Positions 1 to 8,439 are shown, numbered from the stretch's first letter. The stretch: DNA of 60,426 nt from an uncultured Clostridium sp. (GCA_937885015.1 CALAAS010000049.1:1-60426); one strand, 5' to 3'. Notes: generated by a model not told the origin, from the sequence alone. Translations and numbers: made by a program.

Positions 1-203
1 CTCGCAGGCGAGCTTCATTGTAAAGTCCCGGACTTAGTCCCAGGGACATAAAAAAACGCTCCGCGGGGATCGCCATGCGGCGGAAAGGGATTTTGTCGCA
101 AAAGCGACCCGCCGCAGGCGGAGAAGCTCGCAGGCGAGCTTCATTGTAAAGTCCCGGACTTAGTCCCAGGGACATAAAAAACGCTCCGCGGGGATCGCCC
201 TTT
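1..203. repeat. Direct repeats, ~126-bp period
   Basis: Bases 1-78 recur almost exactly at 127-203. Each copy runs from a GCTCGC-AG-GCGAGC hairpin through a GTCCC/GGGAC segment to the start of the structured element described at 56-142. The left end is cut by the window, so the array may extend upstream. No gene is seen in 1-297. Confidence 0.9.
56..142 (+). repeat. Structured 87-bp dispersed repeat, copy A
   Basis: The element contains nested inverted repeats: GCGGCGG with CCGCCGC around TCGC-AAAA-GCGA, then GCTCGC-AG-GCGAGC. An 87-bp copy lies at 50168-50254 with about 6 differences by eye, all transitions. It could be a REP/MITE-like element or a structured RNA. Both copies lie in intergenic DNA. 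Confidence 0.85.
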
Positions 204-297
204 AAAAAGTGTGTAGAAGTGATAATTACTGCCATACTAACAGTTGAGCAGAACATGTAACCGGGAAATGAAAAAAGAAATTGAAGGAGGAATACGC

Positions 298-1434
298 ATG
301 GAATTTTTACTGGAAGGAATTATGCAGGTTACACCGCAGCAGCTTGTGATGTATGTAGTCGGCGCAATTCTGATCTGGCTGGCTATCAAGAAGGAGTATG
401 AGCCGGCACTGCTTCTGCCGATGGGATTCGGAGCGATTCTTGTAAACCTGCCGCTGTCCGGTGTGATTGATCAGACCATGGAAGGAATTGGCGTGACGCA
501 TGGAGTGGTACAGTGGCTGTTTGAAACGACGATTGAGGCTTCAGAGGCTCTTCCGATTCTTCTGTTTATCGGAATCGGTGCAATGATTGATTTTGGACCG
601 CTTCTGTCCCAGCCGATTATGTTCCTGTTTGGCGCAGCTGCCCAGTTTGGCATTTTCTTTGCCATTGCGGTGGCATCTCTGATGGGATTTGAGCTGAGGG
701 ATGCAGCCTCCATCGGTATTATCGGTGCCGCAGACGGCCCAACCTCTATTCTGGTCTCCCAGATTATGCATTCCAATTACGTGGGAGCCATTGCCGTGGC
801 TGCGTATTCCTACATGGCGCTGGTTCCGATTATCCAGCCTTTTGCAATTCGGCTGGTAACGACCAAAAAGGAACGTCAGATTCATATGACGTACAGTCCC
901 AAGGCGGTTTCCAAGACAACGAAAATCGCGTTTCCGATTATTGTAACCATTATTGTAGGCTTTATTTCTCCGGCATCCGTGGCTTTGGTGGGTTTTCTGA
1001 TGTTTGGAAATCTGATTCGTGAGTGCGGAGTGCTGAATAACCTGTCAAATACAGCTCAGAATGAGCTGGCCAACCTGATTACACTGATTCTTGGAATTAC
1101 GATTTCCTTCAGTATGCGGGCAGATGCTTTCGTTCGTTTTGATACGCTGCTGATTATGGGAATCGGTTTAGTGGCTTTCATTTTTGATACCATCGGTGGA
1201 GTTTTATTTGCCAAATTCCTGAATCTGTTCCGGAAGGAAAAGATTAACCCCATGATCGGTGCGGCCGGAATTTCCGCATTCCCCATGTCTTCCCGGGTGG
1301 TGCAGAAAATGGCTTCTGAGGAGGAAAAGGGAAATATTATTCTGATGCATGCAGTTGGAGCCAATGTATCCGGACAGATTGCTTCGGTCATCGCCGGTGG
1401 CCTTGTAATCAAGCTGGTAAGCCAGTACCTGTAA
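298..1434 (+). CDS. Sodium ion-translocating decarboxylase subunit beta (OadB/GcdB/MmdB family)
   Basis: Membrane subunit of biotin-dependent Na+ pumps that couple decarboxylation of oxaloacetate, glutaconyl-CoA or methylmalonyl-CoA to Na+ export. The 378-aa product has the usual length and about ten hydrophobic segments. It carries the GAADGPTSIL motif near residue 143, with the Asp implicated in Na+ passage in this family, and the late GNLIRECGV and SMRADAFVRFDTL segments. The ATG at 298 is chosen because GGAGG precedes it at the right distance; an in-frame TTG at 244 has no such site. A 36-aa OadG-like gene follows 12 bases downstream. No alpha (carboxyltransferase) or biotin-carrier gene is visible, as repeats lie upstream. 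The substrate cannot be told from beta alone. Confidence 0.93.
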   Translation: MEFLLEGIMQVTPQQLVMYVVGAILIWLAIKKEYEPALLLPMGFGAILVNLPLSGVIDQTMEGIGVTHGVVQWLFETTIEASEALPILLFIGIGAMIDFGPLLSQPIMFLFGAAAQFGIFFAIAVASLMGFELRDAASIGIIGAADGPTSILVSQIMHSNYVGAIAVAAYSYMALVPIIQPFAIRLVTTKKERQIHMTYSPKAVSKTTKIAFPIIVTIIVGFISPASVALVGFLMFGNLIRECGVLNNLSNTAQNELANLITLILGITISFSMRADAFVRFDTLLIMGIGLVAFIFDTIGGVLFAKFLNLFRKEKINPMIGAAGISAFPMSSRVVQKMASEEEKGNIILMHAVGANVSGQIASVIAGGLVIKLVSQYL

Positions 1435-1446
1435 GGAGGAAAAGGA

Positions 1447-1557
1447 ATGGATAACTTTTTAGTCGCTCTGGAAATTATGGGAAAAGGAATGGCAGGAATC
1501 TTTGTGGTGGTAATTCTGATTACCCTGGTGGTCCTGCTTCTTGGAAAATTGAAATAA
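1447..1557 (+). CDS. OadG-related small membrane subunit
   Basis: A 36-residue protein with one transmembrane helix (about residues 17-33, rich in V, I and L) and a short basic C-terminus (GKLK). The ATG follows AAGGAGGAAAAGG, 12 bases after the beta-subunit gene. Classical gamma subunits (OadG) are about 80 aa and have a cytoplasmic tail that binds Zn and the alpha subunit; here only the membrane anchor remains. This agrees with the short OadG-related subunits annotated beside OadB in Clostridia. Its role in assembling or stabilising the beta subunit is inferred. Confidence 0.75.
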   Translation: MDNFLVALEIMGKGMAGIFVVVILITLVVLLLGKLK

Positions 1558-1587
1558 GAGCGGTCGGTTACAGCGAGGATAAATAGA

Positions 1588-1644
1588 AAATACCGCAGCA
1601 TCAAAGAGGAGAATGATCTTCAAAACGATGCTGCGGTATTTTTT
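1588..1644. terminator. Bidirectional intrinsic terminator
   Basis: A 15-bp perfect stem (AAATACCGCAGCATC and its complement) encloses a loop of about 24 nt and is followed by TTTTTT on the plus strand. A-rich sequence on the left gives a U-run on the minus strand. It sits between the convergent decarboxylase operon and the aminopeptidase gene. Confidence 0.88.
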
Positions 1645-1680
1645 GTCACAGGAAATCGCTCTGTTATTTACAGGGCGGAA

Positions 1681-3018
1681 TTATCGGAGAAATGCCCGGG
1701 TCAGGGATGCCAGGGCGTGCTGATCGCGCCAGGCCATCAGTTCTCTGGAGGAATGCATGGCCAGAATGGGAACACCGGCATCTACGGTTTTTATGTTCAG
1801 AAGACAGGAGGAAACACTGCCCAGGGTGGATCCGCCGCGGATATCAGAGCGGTTGGAAAACTTGCGGCAGGGAATTCCTTCCTGATCACAGAGCGCTTCT
1901 ATGGCGCTGACACAGGAGGCATCCGTGGCATAGGACTGAGATACAGAGAGCTTTAAAGCAACGCCGTCCCCCATGGAAACCCGGTTGACGGGATCGTATT
2001 GGCCGGCTTTATTGGGATGGAAGGCGTGGGCCACATCCAGAGAAAGAAGAAAGCCGTCAAAGAGAGCATCCAGGAGCGCAGTCCGGCCAAACCCCAGAGA
2101 ACCGTATATTTTTTCAAGAATACGTTCCATAAGGGGAGAGGCGGCTCCCTGCTTGGTTCCATTGCCGATTTCTTCATTGTCAAAGAGAACGGCAGCGCGG
2201 ATGCCGTTCTCCCGGCTGCTGGAGGCAAGACCAGACAGACAGGCATGGACGCTGGTCAGGTTGTCAAGGCGCGGCGAAGAGAGAAGCTCCTGGCGGATTC
2301 CAAGAAGCTGGGGTTCATCACAGTTGTAGAGGCAGCATTGGTAATCCAGAATATCCTCTGGCTGGACCTTCAGCTCGCCGGCAAGAAAATGGAGGAAGAA
2401 GTGATCCCGGTTCAGGGTCTCGTCAAGGAGAGACAGAATGGGGATCATATCAATCTGAGGATTCAGCTCCATGCCTTTGTTGACATCCCGATTAAAATGG
2501 ATGGCCAGATTTGGGATGGTAAGGAGTGGGCGGTTCACATGGATGAAACGCACAGTAGGCTGAAACGGATCTTCACTGCGAAGGCAGACCTTGCCGGCCA
2601 GTGACAGGGGGCGGTCCAGCCAGGTATTTAAGATGGGACCGCCATAGACAGAAACATTGAGGCGGGCATAGGGACCTGCAGTCATCTCCGGATCCGGTTT
2701 AACCATCAGGCAGGGCCAGTCTGTGTGGGAGGCGGCCAGGCGCAGTGAGGGAACGGCCGCAGGAGAGACGTCGCGCCCCACCGTAAAGCCCACCAGAGTG
2801 GAGCCGTATACAGGGATGAAATACCCCTGTCCCGGAATCAGGTTCCACTTTCCGTTTAGAGAAAGCGGTTGGAATCCCTGTTTTTTCAGGAAATCTACGG
2901 CGTGGAGAATGGTGTGGAACGGCGATACACCTGCCAGAAGAAGAGCTTCCAGTTCCTTTCGGTCCTGGATTTCATCGTGTGTGTTCTGTGACAACGTGTT
3001 TTCAGTAGCTGGAATCAT
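1681..3018 (-). CDS. apeB: M18 family aminopeptidase (aspartyl aminopeptidase-like)
   Basis: Cytosolic di-zinc aminopeptidase that removes N-terminal, often acidic, residues from peptides. The 445-aa length is typical. Metal and catalytic motifs are SHTDWP (His98, Asp100), FDNEEIGNGT near residue 280 (tandem Glu after Asp) and SLDVAHAFHPN near 327 (Asp, His). RSDIRGGSTLG near the C-terminus is another family hallmark. The ATG at 3018 follows GGAAATAAAACCAT, a modest RBS. It is divergent from a secreted carboxypeptidase gene, and together they suggest peptide use. The enzyme family is certain; the substrate preference is inferred. Confidence 0.92.
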   Translation of the reverse strand: MIPATENTLSQNTHDEIQDRKELEALLLAGVSPFHTILHAVDFLKKQGFQPLSLNGKWNLIPGQGYFIPVYGSTLVGFTVGRDVSPAAVPSLRLAASHTDWPCLMVKPDPEMTAGPYARLNVSVYGGPILNTWLDRPLSLAGKVCLRSEDPFQPTVRFIHVNRPLLTIPNLAIHFNRDVNKGMELNPQIDMIPILSLLDETLNRDHFFLHFLAGELKVQPEDILDYQCCLYNCDEPQLLGIRQELLSSPRLDNLTSVHACLSGLASSSRENGIRAAVLFDNEEIGNGTKQGAASPLMERILEKIYGSLGFGRTALLDALFDGFLLSLDVAHAFHPNKAGQYDPVNRVSMGDGVALKLSVSQSYATDASCVSAIEALCDQEGIPCRKFSNRSDIRGGSTLGSVSSCLLNIKTVDAGVPILAMHSSRELMAWRDQHALASLTRAFLR

Positions 3019-3063
3019 ATGGTTTTATTTCCTTTCTTTTTTCTTTCAGTTTGACGGACTGCG

Positions 3064-3092
3064 TTGACATTCAAAAGCGTAGCTTTTATAAT
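3064..3092 (+). promoter_or_regulatory. Sigma-A type promoter of the M14 carboxypeptidase gene
   Basis: TTGACA at 3064-3069 and TATAAT at 3087-3092 are both perfect consensus with a 17-bp spacer. The in-frame TTG at 3064 lies inside the -35 box, which supports the downstream ATG at 3121 as the start. Confidence 0.9.
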
Positions 3093-3120
3093 CAAGGGAG
3101 CTAAAAAGGAGGCTTGTGTT

Positions 3121-4323
3121 ATGAATCACCGAACAAACATTCGGCATATTCTGTGCCGAAGTATGATAATTGGCTGCCTGTCGTGCTCCATGAGTCTGTC
3201 AGGGATGACAGCGGCATTTGTATATGCGGGTTCTGCTGATGAGCTGATTTCGGCGGCCCCTGCTCCTGGACCTGCCAGTGAATCTTCCCCAGGGACTTCT
3301 TCCGCTGGCCCTGGAAGCGAGGCGTCTGCCCAGACATCCCAGGCGGCGGATCTTTCTTATTATAACCAGGTTTTAGCCGATCCCATCGTAAAGCCGGTGG
3401 ACAAATATTCCTATGAGCAGATGGAGCAGGATCTGATGGCTCTGTCCAGCCGTTATCCGGGTAAAGTTTCGGTTAATTCCATCGGTCAGTCCCTGGACGG
3501 ACGGAATATTTACGATGTTGTCATTGGAAATCCTCAGGCGCCCAAAAAGCTTTTGATCCAGGGTGCCATTCATGCCCGTGAATATATTGTGGTGCCGCTG
3601 ATGATGCAGCAGATGGAGTATCTGCTGGCGGGATATGACAGTGGGACGTATCAAAATATTCCGCTGTCCTCTGTTTTGAGCCAGGTAGCCATCCATTTCG
3701 TCCCCATGGTAAATCCGGATGGAGTGGCCATCAGTCAGCTGGGAGAGAGCGGTCTTCACTCGGAGGAGCTGCGGGCAGGACTGCAGGCGATCTACGCCAT
3801 GGACACGGCAGCAGGCCGCACTTCTCTGGATTACGGCCAGTATCTGACACGCTGGAAGGCAAATGCCAGAGGTGTGGATTTAAACTACAATTTTGATGCC
3901 AAATGGGCAGAGATCAATCCAGGCCAGGTTTGCGGATCCTCCAACGGCTACAAGGGAGTCAGTCCCCTGTCGGAGCCGGAGAGTCAGGCGCTGGCGGCTT
4001 TGATCCAGCAGACCGGCTTTTCCGCCACGATCAGCTACCATGCCATGGGAAGAGTGCTTTACTGGGATACGGAAGGAAACCAGAAAGCAGCAGAATCCTA
4101 TGATATGGCGGTAACAGCAGGCAGTGTGACCGGATATTCTGTGTTAAACAGCCATGGGGTAGGCGGAATGAAGGACTGGACTCAGAAGGCGCTTGCTATT
4201 CCGGGGATTACCATTGAAGTGGGACGATCGATCTGTCCGGTGGCTTTTTCTGAGTATCCGGCTATCTGGGAACAGAATAAGGCGATTCCGGCTCTGTTTG
4301 CCCAATATGTGCTGACGCATTGA
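3121..4323 (+). CDS. Secreted M14 family zinc carboxypeptidase
   Basis: The 400-aa product starts with a signal peptide (about 36 residues: basic start, hydrophobic core, ending near FVYA), then a Ser/Pro/Ala-rich linker to about residue 80. The catalytic domain follows: zinc ligands in AIHAREYI near residue 149 (HxxE), substrate-binding NPDGV near 197 and NARGVDLNYNF near 247, the third zinc His in SYHAMGRVLYWD near 301, and catalytic Glu in ITIEVGRS near 364. Such enzymes trim peptides or peptidoglycan stem peptides outside the cell; which applies here is unclear. The ATG at 3121 follows AAAGGAGGCTTGTGTT. A consensus promoter lies just upstream. Confidence 0.93.
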   Translation: MNHRTNIRHILCRSMIIGCLSCSMSLSGMTAAFVYAGSADELISAAPAPGPASESSPGTSSAGPGSEASAQTSQAADLSYYNQVLADPIVKPVDKYSYEQMEQDLMALSSRYPGKVSVNSIGQSLDGRNIYDVVIGNPQAPKKLLIQGAIHAREYIVVPLMMQQMEYLLAGYDSGTYQNIPLSSVLSQVAIHFVPMVNPDGVAISQLGESGLHSEELRAGLQAIYAMDTAAGRTSLDYGQYLTRWKANARGVDLNYNFDAKWAEINPGQVCGSSNGYKGVSPLSEPESQALAALIQQTGFSATISYHAMGRVLYWDTEGNQKAAESYDMAVTAGSVTGYSVLNSHGVGGMKDWTQKALAIPGITIEVGRSICPVAFSEYPAIWEQNKAIPALFAQYVLTH

Positions 4324-4326
4324 TGT

Positions 4327-4824
4327 TCAGGCCTCCTCGAAAGGGAGGCCTTCTTTTTTTAGAAAAACGCGGATTGCGTCGTCCCATTCCCGCTCCAGCG
4401 TTTTATCCATGGTAAACAGGTTCATGGAAAGACCCGTGATACAGGTAAGCTGCTGGTTTTCATAGCGGATATTGAGAAAAAGGCCGCCCACCTGCTCCGG
4501 AAGCCAGGAAGAGCCGCGATCCTTCAGAAAATGCTCTGTACCGGCGGCCGGCAGCTTCAAAACGATGGAAAAACTTTCCGGAAGTTTTTTTCCGCGGATC
4601 AGGGAAAAGCAAAACGGGCGAAGGGTCCGCCAGGCGGAATACTCGTCGGGCCGGAGCTCTTCCAGTTCCTCTTCGGAATAATAATCCCGATGAAGCCGTC
4701 CGTCCATGGAAAAGGTATTAAAGGTAACCACAGAGGCCTCTTTGACCAGAAAGGAATCAAAGGTTTCTCCGATAAACAGTTGTCTGGTAAATTGTTTTAC
4801 ATCACAGATTTTAAGTGCAAGCAT
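4327..4824 (-). CDS. DUF5721 family protein
   Basis: A 165-aa cytosolic protein of unknown function found mainly in Lachnospiraceae. It has no signal peptide or membrane segment. Visible blocks are LKICDVKQFTRQLFIGETFD at the N-terminus, RLHRDYYSEEELEEL, SLIRGKKLP and a C-terminal acidic region. The ATG at 4824 is chosen because GGGAGGA sits 7 bases upstream; an upstream TTG at 4839 would place that RBS inside the gene. The gene is divergent from htpG and has its own promoter. Its 3' end is shared with the terminator of the convergent carboxypeptidase gene. The family assignment is from recall of its characteristic N-terminus. Confidence 0.75.
   Translation of the reverse strand: MLALKICDVKQFTRQLFIGETFDSFLVKEASVVTFNTFSMDGRLHRDYYSEEELEELRPDEYSAWRTLRPFCFSLIRGKKLPESFSIVLKLPAAGTEHFLKDRGSSWLPEQVGGLFLNIRYENQQLTCITGLSMNLFTMDKTLEREWDDAIRVFLKKEGLPFEEA
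4330..4360 (+). terminator. Intrinsic terminator of the M14 gene
   Basis: GGCCTCC/GGAGGCC stem with a 7-nt loop followed by TTCTTTTTTT. The stem overlaps the last codons of the convergent DUF5721 gene, so one sequence serves as coding DNA and terminator. Confidence 0.88.
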
Positions 4825-4856
4825 GTTGTTTCCTCCCAATGAAATCCCATAAGAGT

Positions 4857-4885
4857 ATTTTACCTGATGGAGAGATCCTGTGCAA
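4857..4885 (-). promoter_or_regulatory. Promoter of the DUF5721 gene
   Basis: Minus strand TTGCAC (4885-4880) and TAAAAT (4862-4857) with a 17-bp spacer, 33 bases ahead of the ATG at 4824. It lies back to back with the htpG promoter and CIRCE. Confidence 0.65.
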
Positions 4886-4896
4886 GCGGTATTTTA

Positions 4897-4923
4897 TTAG
4901 CACTCATTCAAAATGAGTGCTAA
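4897..4923. promoter_or_regulatory. CIRCE operator (HrcA binding site)
   Basis: TTAGCACTC, nine bases, then GAGTGCTAA: a perfect match to the CIRCE consensus, ending 7 bases before the -35 box of htpG. HrcA repression of chaperone genes through this site is well established. Here it should make htpG heat-inducible with groESL/dnaK and might also affect the divergent DUF5721 promoter. Confidence 0.96.
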
Positions 4924-4930
4924 TTTTCTA

Positions 4931-4959
4931 TTGACATCTGAAACAGACGGTATTACAAT
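4931..4959 (+). promoter_or_regulatory. htpG promoter
   Basis: TTGACA (4931-4936), 17-bp spacer, TACAAT (4954-4959). It lies just downstream of the CIRCE element, so bound HrcA would block RNA polymerase. Confidence 0.9.
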
Positions 4960-5000
4960 AAGAGGCACAGCAAAAGAAGACACAGAGAGGAGTGTTTGAA

Positions 5001-7010
5001 ATGGCGGCAAAGACGGGAAGCTTATCGATTAACAGTGAGAATATTTTCCCAATCATAAAGAAATGGCTGTATTCGGATCACGATATTTTTTATCGGGAGC
5101 TGATTTCCAACGGCTGTGATGCGATTACGAAACTGAAAAAACTGGAACTGATGGGTGATTATACGAAACCGGAGGATGTGGAGTACAAGATTCAGGTGAC
5201 CGTGAATCCGGAGGACAAGACCATTACTGTGGAGGATAACGGTCTTGGTATGACGGCAGAGGAAGTGGAAGAGTATATTAACCAGATTGCTTTTTCCGGC
5301 GCCCAGGATTTCCTGGAAAAATACAAGGATAAAGCCAATGAGGATCAGATCATTGGCCACTTCGGTCTGGGTTTTTATTCTGCCTTTATGGTGGCAGACC
5401 GGGTTACCATTGATACTCTGTCCTACCAGGAGGGAGCAAAGCCGGTACACTGGGAGTCTGACGGCGGCACGGAGTTTTCCATGGATGAGGGCGACAAAGA
5501 GGGAAATGGTACCAGAATTACCCTGTATTTAAATGAGGAGAGCACAGAGTTTTCCAACGAGTACCGGGCACGGGAAGTGATTGAGAAGTACTGTGCCTTC
5601 ATGCCAGTAGAAATTTTCCTGACCAACGCAGCGGCTGAGCCTCAGTATGAGACCATTGAAAAAGAGGAGCTGACCGAGAAGGATACGGTAGTCGAGACCA
5701 TCGTAGAAGAGGCCAAGACAGAGGAGAAGGAAAAAGAGGACGGAACCAAGGAGACCGTAGAGGTATCTCCGCGTACGGAAAAATACAAGATTTTAAAGCG
5801 CCCGGTGGCGTTAAATGATATTCATCCTCTGTGGAACAAGCATCCCAACGAGTGCACAGAGGAAGAGTACAAGGCATTTTACCGTAAGGTATTTATGGAT
5901 TACAAAGAACCGCTGTTCTGGATCCACCTGAACATGGATTATCCGTTTAATTTAAAGGGAATTCTCTACTTCCCGAAAATCAACATGGAGTATGAGAGCA
6001 TTGAGGGTACCATCAAGCTGTACAACAATCAGGTCTTTATTGCGGACAACATCAAAGAGGTCATTCCGGAATTTCTGATGCTCTTAAAGGGTGTAATTGA
6101 CTGTCCGGATCTGCCCCTGAACGTGTCCAGAAGCGCGCTGCAGAACGATGGCTTTGTGAAGAAGATTTCCGATTACATTACAAAGAAGGTGGCAGACAAG
6201 CTTTCCGGCATGTGCAAGACAGACCGGGAGACTTATGAGAAATATTGGGATGATATCGCTCCCTTTATCAAATTTGGCTGCCTGAAGGATGAGAAATTTG
6301 CCGAGAAGATGGATGAATACATTATTTTCAAGAATCTGGAAGGCAAGTATCTGACATTGAAAGACTGCCTGGAGAAGGCAAAAGAAGAGAACCATGAGAA
6401 TAAGATTTTCTATGTGACGGATGAGAAAGAGCAGGGCCAATATATCAACATGTTTAAGGCCAATAGCCAGGACGCCGTGATTCTTCCCCACAACATCGAT
6501 AATCCCTTTATTACCCACATGGAACAGAAGCATGATAAGGACGGCGTAAAATTCCTGCGGATTGATGCGGATGTCAATGATACACTTCGGGAAGAGGTGG
6601 GGGAAGAGGATAAAGAGGCATTAAAGAAGGACGAGGAAACGCTGCAGGATACATTCCGCAAGGCACTTGGCGATGAGAAGCTGACCGTAAAGGTGGAGAA
6701 GTTAAAGGATGCTTCCATTTCTTCCATGATTACTCTGTCAGAAGAAACGCGCCGGATGCAGGACATGATGAAAATGTACAATATGTACGGCATGGATCCA
6801 TCTATGTTCGGCGGCAGCGGCCAGGTTCTGGTTCTGAATGCCAACAACAGCCTGGTGAAATACGTGGTTGCGCACACAGAGGGAGAAAATACAGAGAAGA
6901 TCTGCCAGCAGCTTTATGACCTGGCGCTTCTGAGTCATGGATCCCTGACACCGGAGCGGATGACAAAATTCATTGCCCGCACCAATGAGATTATGGGTAT
7001 GATGCTGTAA
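5001..7010 (+). CDS. htpG: Molecular chaperone HtpG (Hsp90)
   Basis: ATP-dependent Hsp90 homodimer in the cytosol that remodels client proteins. The 669-aa product has the N-terminal GHKL ATPase (SNGCDAITKLKKL with the Asn/Asp pair; VEDNGLGM; GHFGLGFYSAFMV lid and G-motif), the middle domain with NVSRSALQND, and a C-terminal dimerisation region. It is about 45 residues longer than the E. coli and Bacillus proteins. Much of the excess is an acidic/Lys-rich segment at about residues 213-255 between N and middle domains, recalling the charged linker of eukaryotic Hsp90. Start ATG 5001 is preceded by AGGAG with 8-nt spacing; a GTG at 4992 overlaps that RBS. CIRCE and a consensus promoter lie upstream. 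Confidence 0.97.
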   Translation: MAAKTGSLSINSENIFPIIKKWLYSDHDIFYRELISNGCDAITKLKKLELMGDYTKPEDVEYKIQVTVNPEDKTITVEDNGLGMTAEEVEEYINQIAFSGAQDFLEKYKDKANEDQIIGHFGLGFYSAFMVADRVTIDTLSYQEGAKPVHWESDGGTEFSMDEGDKEGNGTRITLYLNEESTEFSNEYRAREVIEKYCAFMPVEIFLTNAAAEPQYETIEKEELTEKDTVVETIVEEAKTEEKEKEDGTKETVEVSPRTEKYKILKRPVALNDIHPLWNKHPNECTEEEYKAFYRKVFMDYKEPLFWIHLNMDYPFNLKGILYFPKINMEYESIEGTIKLYNNQVFIADNIKEVIPEFLMLLKGVIDCPDLPLNVSRSALQNDGFVKKISDYITKKVADKLSGMCKTDRETYEKYWDDIAPFIKFGCLKDEKFAEKMDEYIIFKNLEGKYLTLKDCLEKAKEENHENKIFYVTDEKEQGQYINMFKANSQDAVILPHNIDNPFITHMEQKHDKDGVKFLRIDADVNDTLREEVGEEDKEALKKDEETLQDTFRKALGDEKLTVKVEKLKDASISSMITLSEETRRMQDMMKMYNMYGMDPSMFGGSGQVLVLNANNSLVKYVVAHTEGENTEKICQQLYDLALLSHGSLTPERMTKFIARTNEIMGMML

Positions 7011-7079
7011 AAAGAATGGAAAAACAGTCATAAAATGAAACCTGTGTACCAGAGTGCCGGGAAGAAACGCAGGATGGAC

Positions 7080-7127
7080 GGGACGCTGCAGTGGGGCAGA
7101 AAAGCCTCTTTGCAGCGCCCTTTTTCT
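7080..7127 (+). terminator. htpG terminator
   Basis: Stem GGGACGCTGCA/TGCAGCGCCC (one mismatch or bulge) with a loop of about 20 nt, followed by TTTTTCTT. Confidence 0.8.
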
Positions 7128-7190
7128 TGCCGAAAAAAACGGTTAATGGTATAATTATGGCAGCATTACGTTGAATCGGGAGGGATGTGT

Positions 7191-7460
7191 ATGCTTACGA
7201 TATTGAATCGAAGAGAGATTTTCCACACCAGCGATATGAAACAGCAGGCGGAGGTCAGAACGCTCCTGGAGCAGGAGGGGATTGCCTGCCAGGTGCGCAC
7301 CATTAACCGGAAAAGTCCGTCCCCCCTGTCAGCCGGAAGCCGCGCTTATACGGGCAGCGCCGGAGAAAAACAGGAGCTGGCATACGACTATACGATTTTT
7401 GTAGCCCGGGAGATGGAAGAAAAGGCAAGAGCTATTTTAAAGATGAGGTTGGGGAAATAA
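7191..7460 (+). CDS. Small protein, DUF2007-like (unconfirmed)
   Basis: An 89-aa soluble protein I do not firmly recognise. The pattern of a short beta-strand start, TLLEQEGIACQVRT and a C-terminal helix (AREMEEKARAILKM) resembles small DUF2007 or putative signal-transducing domains with a ferredoxin-like fold, but no defining motif is visible. ATG 7191 is favoured over ATG 7185 because GGGAGG at 7178-7183 then has a 7-nt spacing. Its stop overlaps the ATG of the following CPBP protease gene, so the two are translationally coupled. Confidence 0.6.
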   Translation: MLTILNRREIFHTSDMKQQAEVRTLLEQEGIACQVRTINRKSPSPLSAGSRAYTGSAGEKQELAYDYTIFVAREMEEKARAILKMRLGK

Positions 7461-8431
7461 TGACAGAAGAAATCACAGAAGAATGGGAAGCTGAAGGGCA
7501 GGACGCAGAATTTCCGGAGCCCGGCAAAGAAATTCGCCGTCAGGTGCGTCGGATCGGTTCTGTTTTGGGGTGGTCTCTGACGCTTTTTATGGTTATGACC
7601 ATGGCAGTCGGCGTGGCACTACAGCTGGCAGGGCCATTTTCCACAGCCGGGATTGGAGGAATCACCCTGCTCTCCTATGGTATTACGCTTCCTTTTGTGT
7701 TTTGGATCATGCATCGAATTCCGGAAGAGAGAGCAGAAAAGAAAAGGATGCGGTTCTGGAAATTTTGGATGTTTTTTATTCTGGCCCAGGGCGGCGGTAC
7801 AATATTGAATTTTGTGGGAAATGCCATCAATATAATGATTTCCAGATATTCCGGGCAAAATCCGCTGGATATGAATCCGGTTCTGGGACTTTCAGAATCT
7901 ATGGATATGGCAACCCTTCTATATGTGGCTGTGTTGGGTCCCCTGGTGGAAGAATATATATTCCGATGGAATGTTCTGAACCGGCTGCGTCCCTTGGGGG
8001 AAAAGGCCGCGATTTTGTATTCGGCACTGGCTTTTGGATTGCTTCACGGAAATATAACCCAGTTTTTATATGCGGCTTTCATAGGCCTGATTTTGGGGTA
8101 TATGGCGGTAAAGACCGGACGGCTGCTTTACAGCTGCCTTCTTCATATTGCCATTAACAGCTGGTCCGTTGTTTTGATGCTTTTGACGGTATCGCCATGG
8201 CGGCTGTCTTTCTGGCTTTCTCTCCTTATGCTGGCCGCCATGTTCCTGATGATTCCGGGGGCGCTGATTATTTTTGCATTTCAGGTCAGAAAAACGCACC
8301 TTCTTCCCGGAAGATTTCCGGGTGGCATGAGGGATCAGGATATTTGGAAGCCGCTTTACTGCAATGGCGGAACCATGGCGTTTGTGGGAATCAGTGTGGC
8401 CATGATGGTATTTTATATGGTGGGAGCATGA
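7460..8431 (+). CDS. CPBP family intramembrane glutamic endopeptidase
   Basis: A multi-spanning membrane protein (323 aa, about eight hydrophobic segments) of the CAAX protease/bacteriocin-processing (Abi) family. Family motifs are EEYIFR near residue 164, LLHG near 194 and HIAIN near 229, giving the expected Glu-Glu...Arg, His and His...Asn active-site set. The first 30 residues are acidic and cytosolic. Family members cleave or process peptides within membranes; some give bacteriocin self-immunity, but no bacteriocin gene is seen nearby. The start codon overlaps the stop of the preceding small gene (TAATG). Confidence 0.88.
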   Translation: MTEEITEEWEAEGQDAEFPEPGKEIRRQVRRIGSVLGWSLTLFMVMTMAVGVALQLAGPFSTAGIGGITLLSYGITLPFVFWIMHRIPEERAEKKRMRFWKFWMFFILAQGGGTILNFVGNAINIMISRYSGQNPLDMNPVLGLSESMDMATLLYVAVLGPLVEEYIFRWNVLNRLRPLGEKAAILYSALAFGLLHGNITQFLYAAFIGLILGYMAVKTGRLLYSCLLHIAINSWSVVLMLLTVSPWRLSFWLSLLMLAAMFLMIPGALIIFAFQVRKTHLLPGRFPGGMRDQDIWKPLYCNGGTMAFVGISVAMMVFYMVGA

Positions 8432-8439
8432 TCGTGTAC

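Noticed and set aside
56..203. CRISPR array
   Set aside because: Only two long, self-complementary direct repeats without regular spacers; no cas genes.
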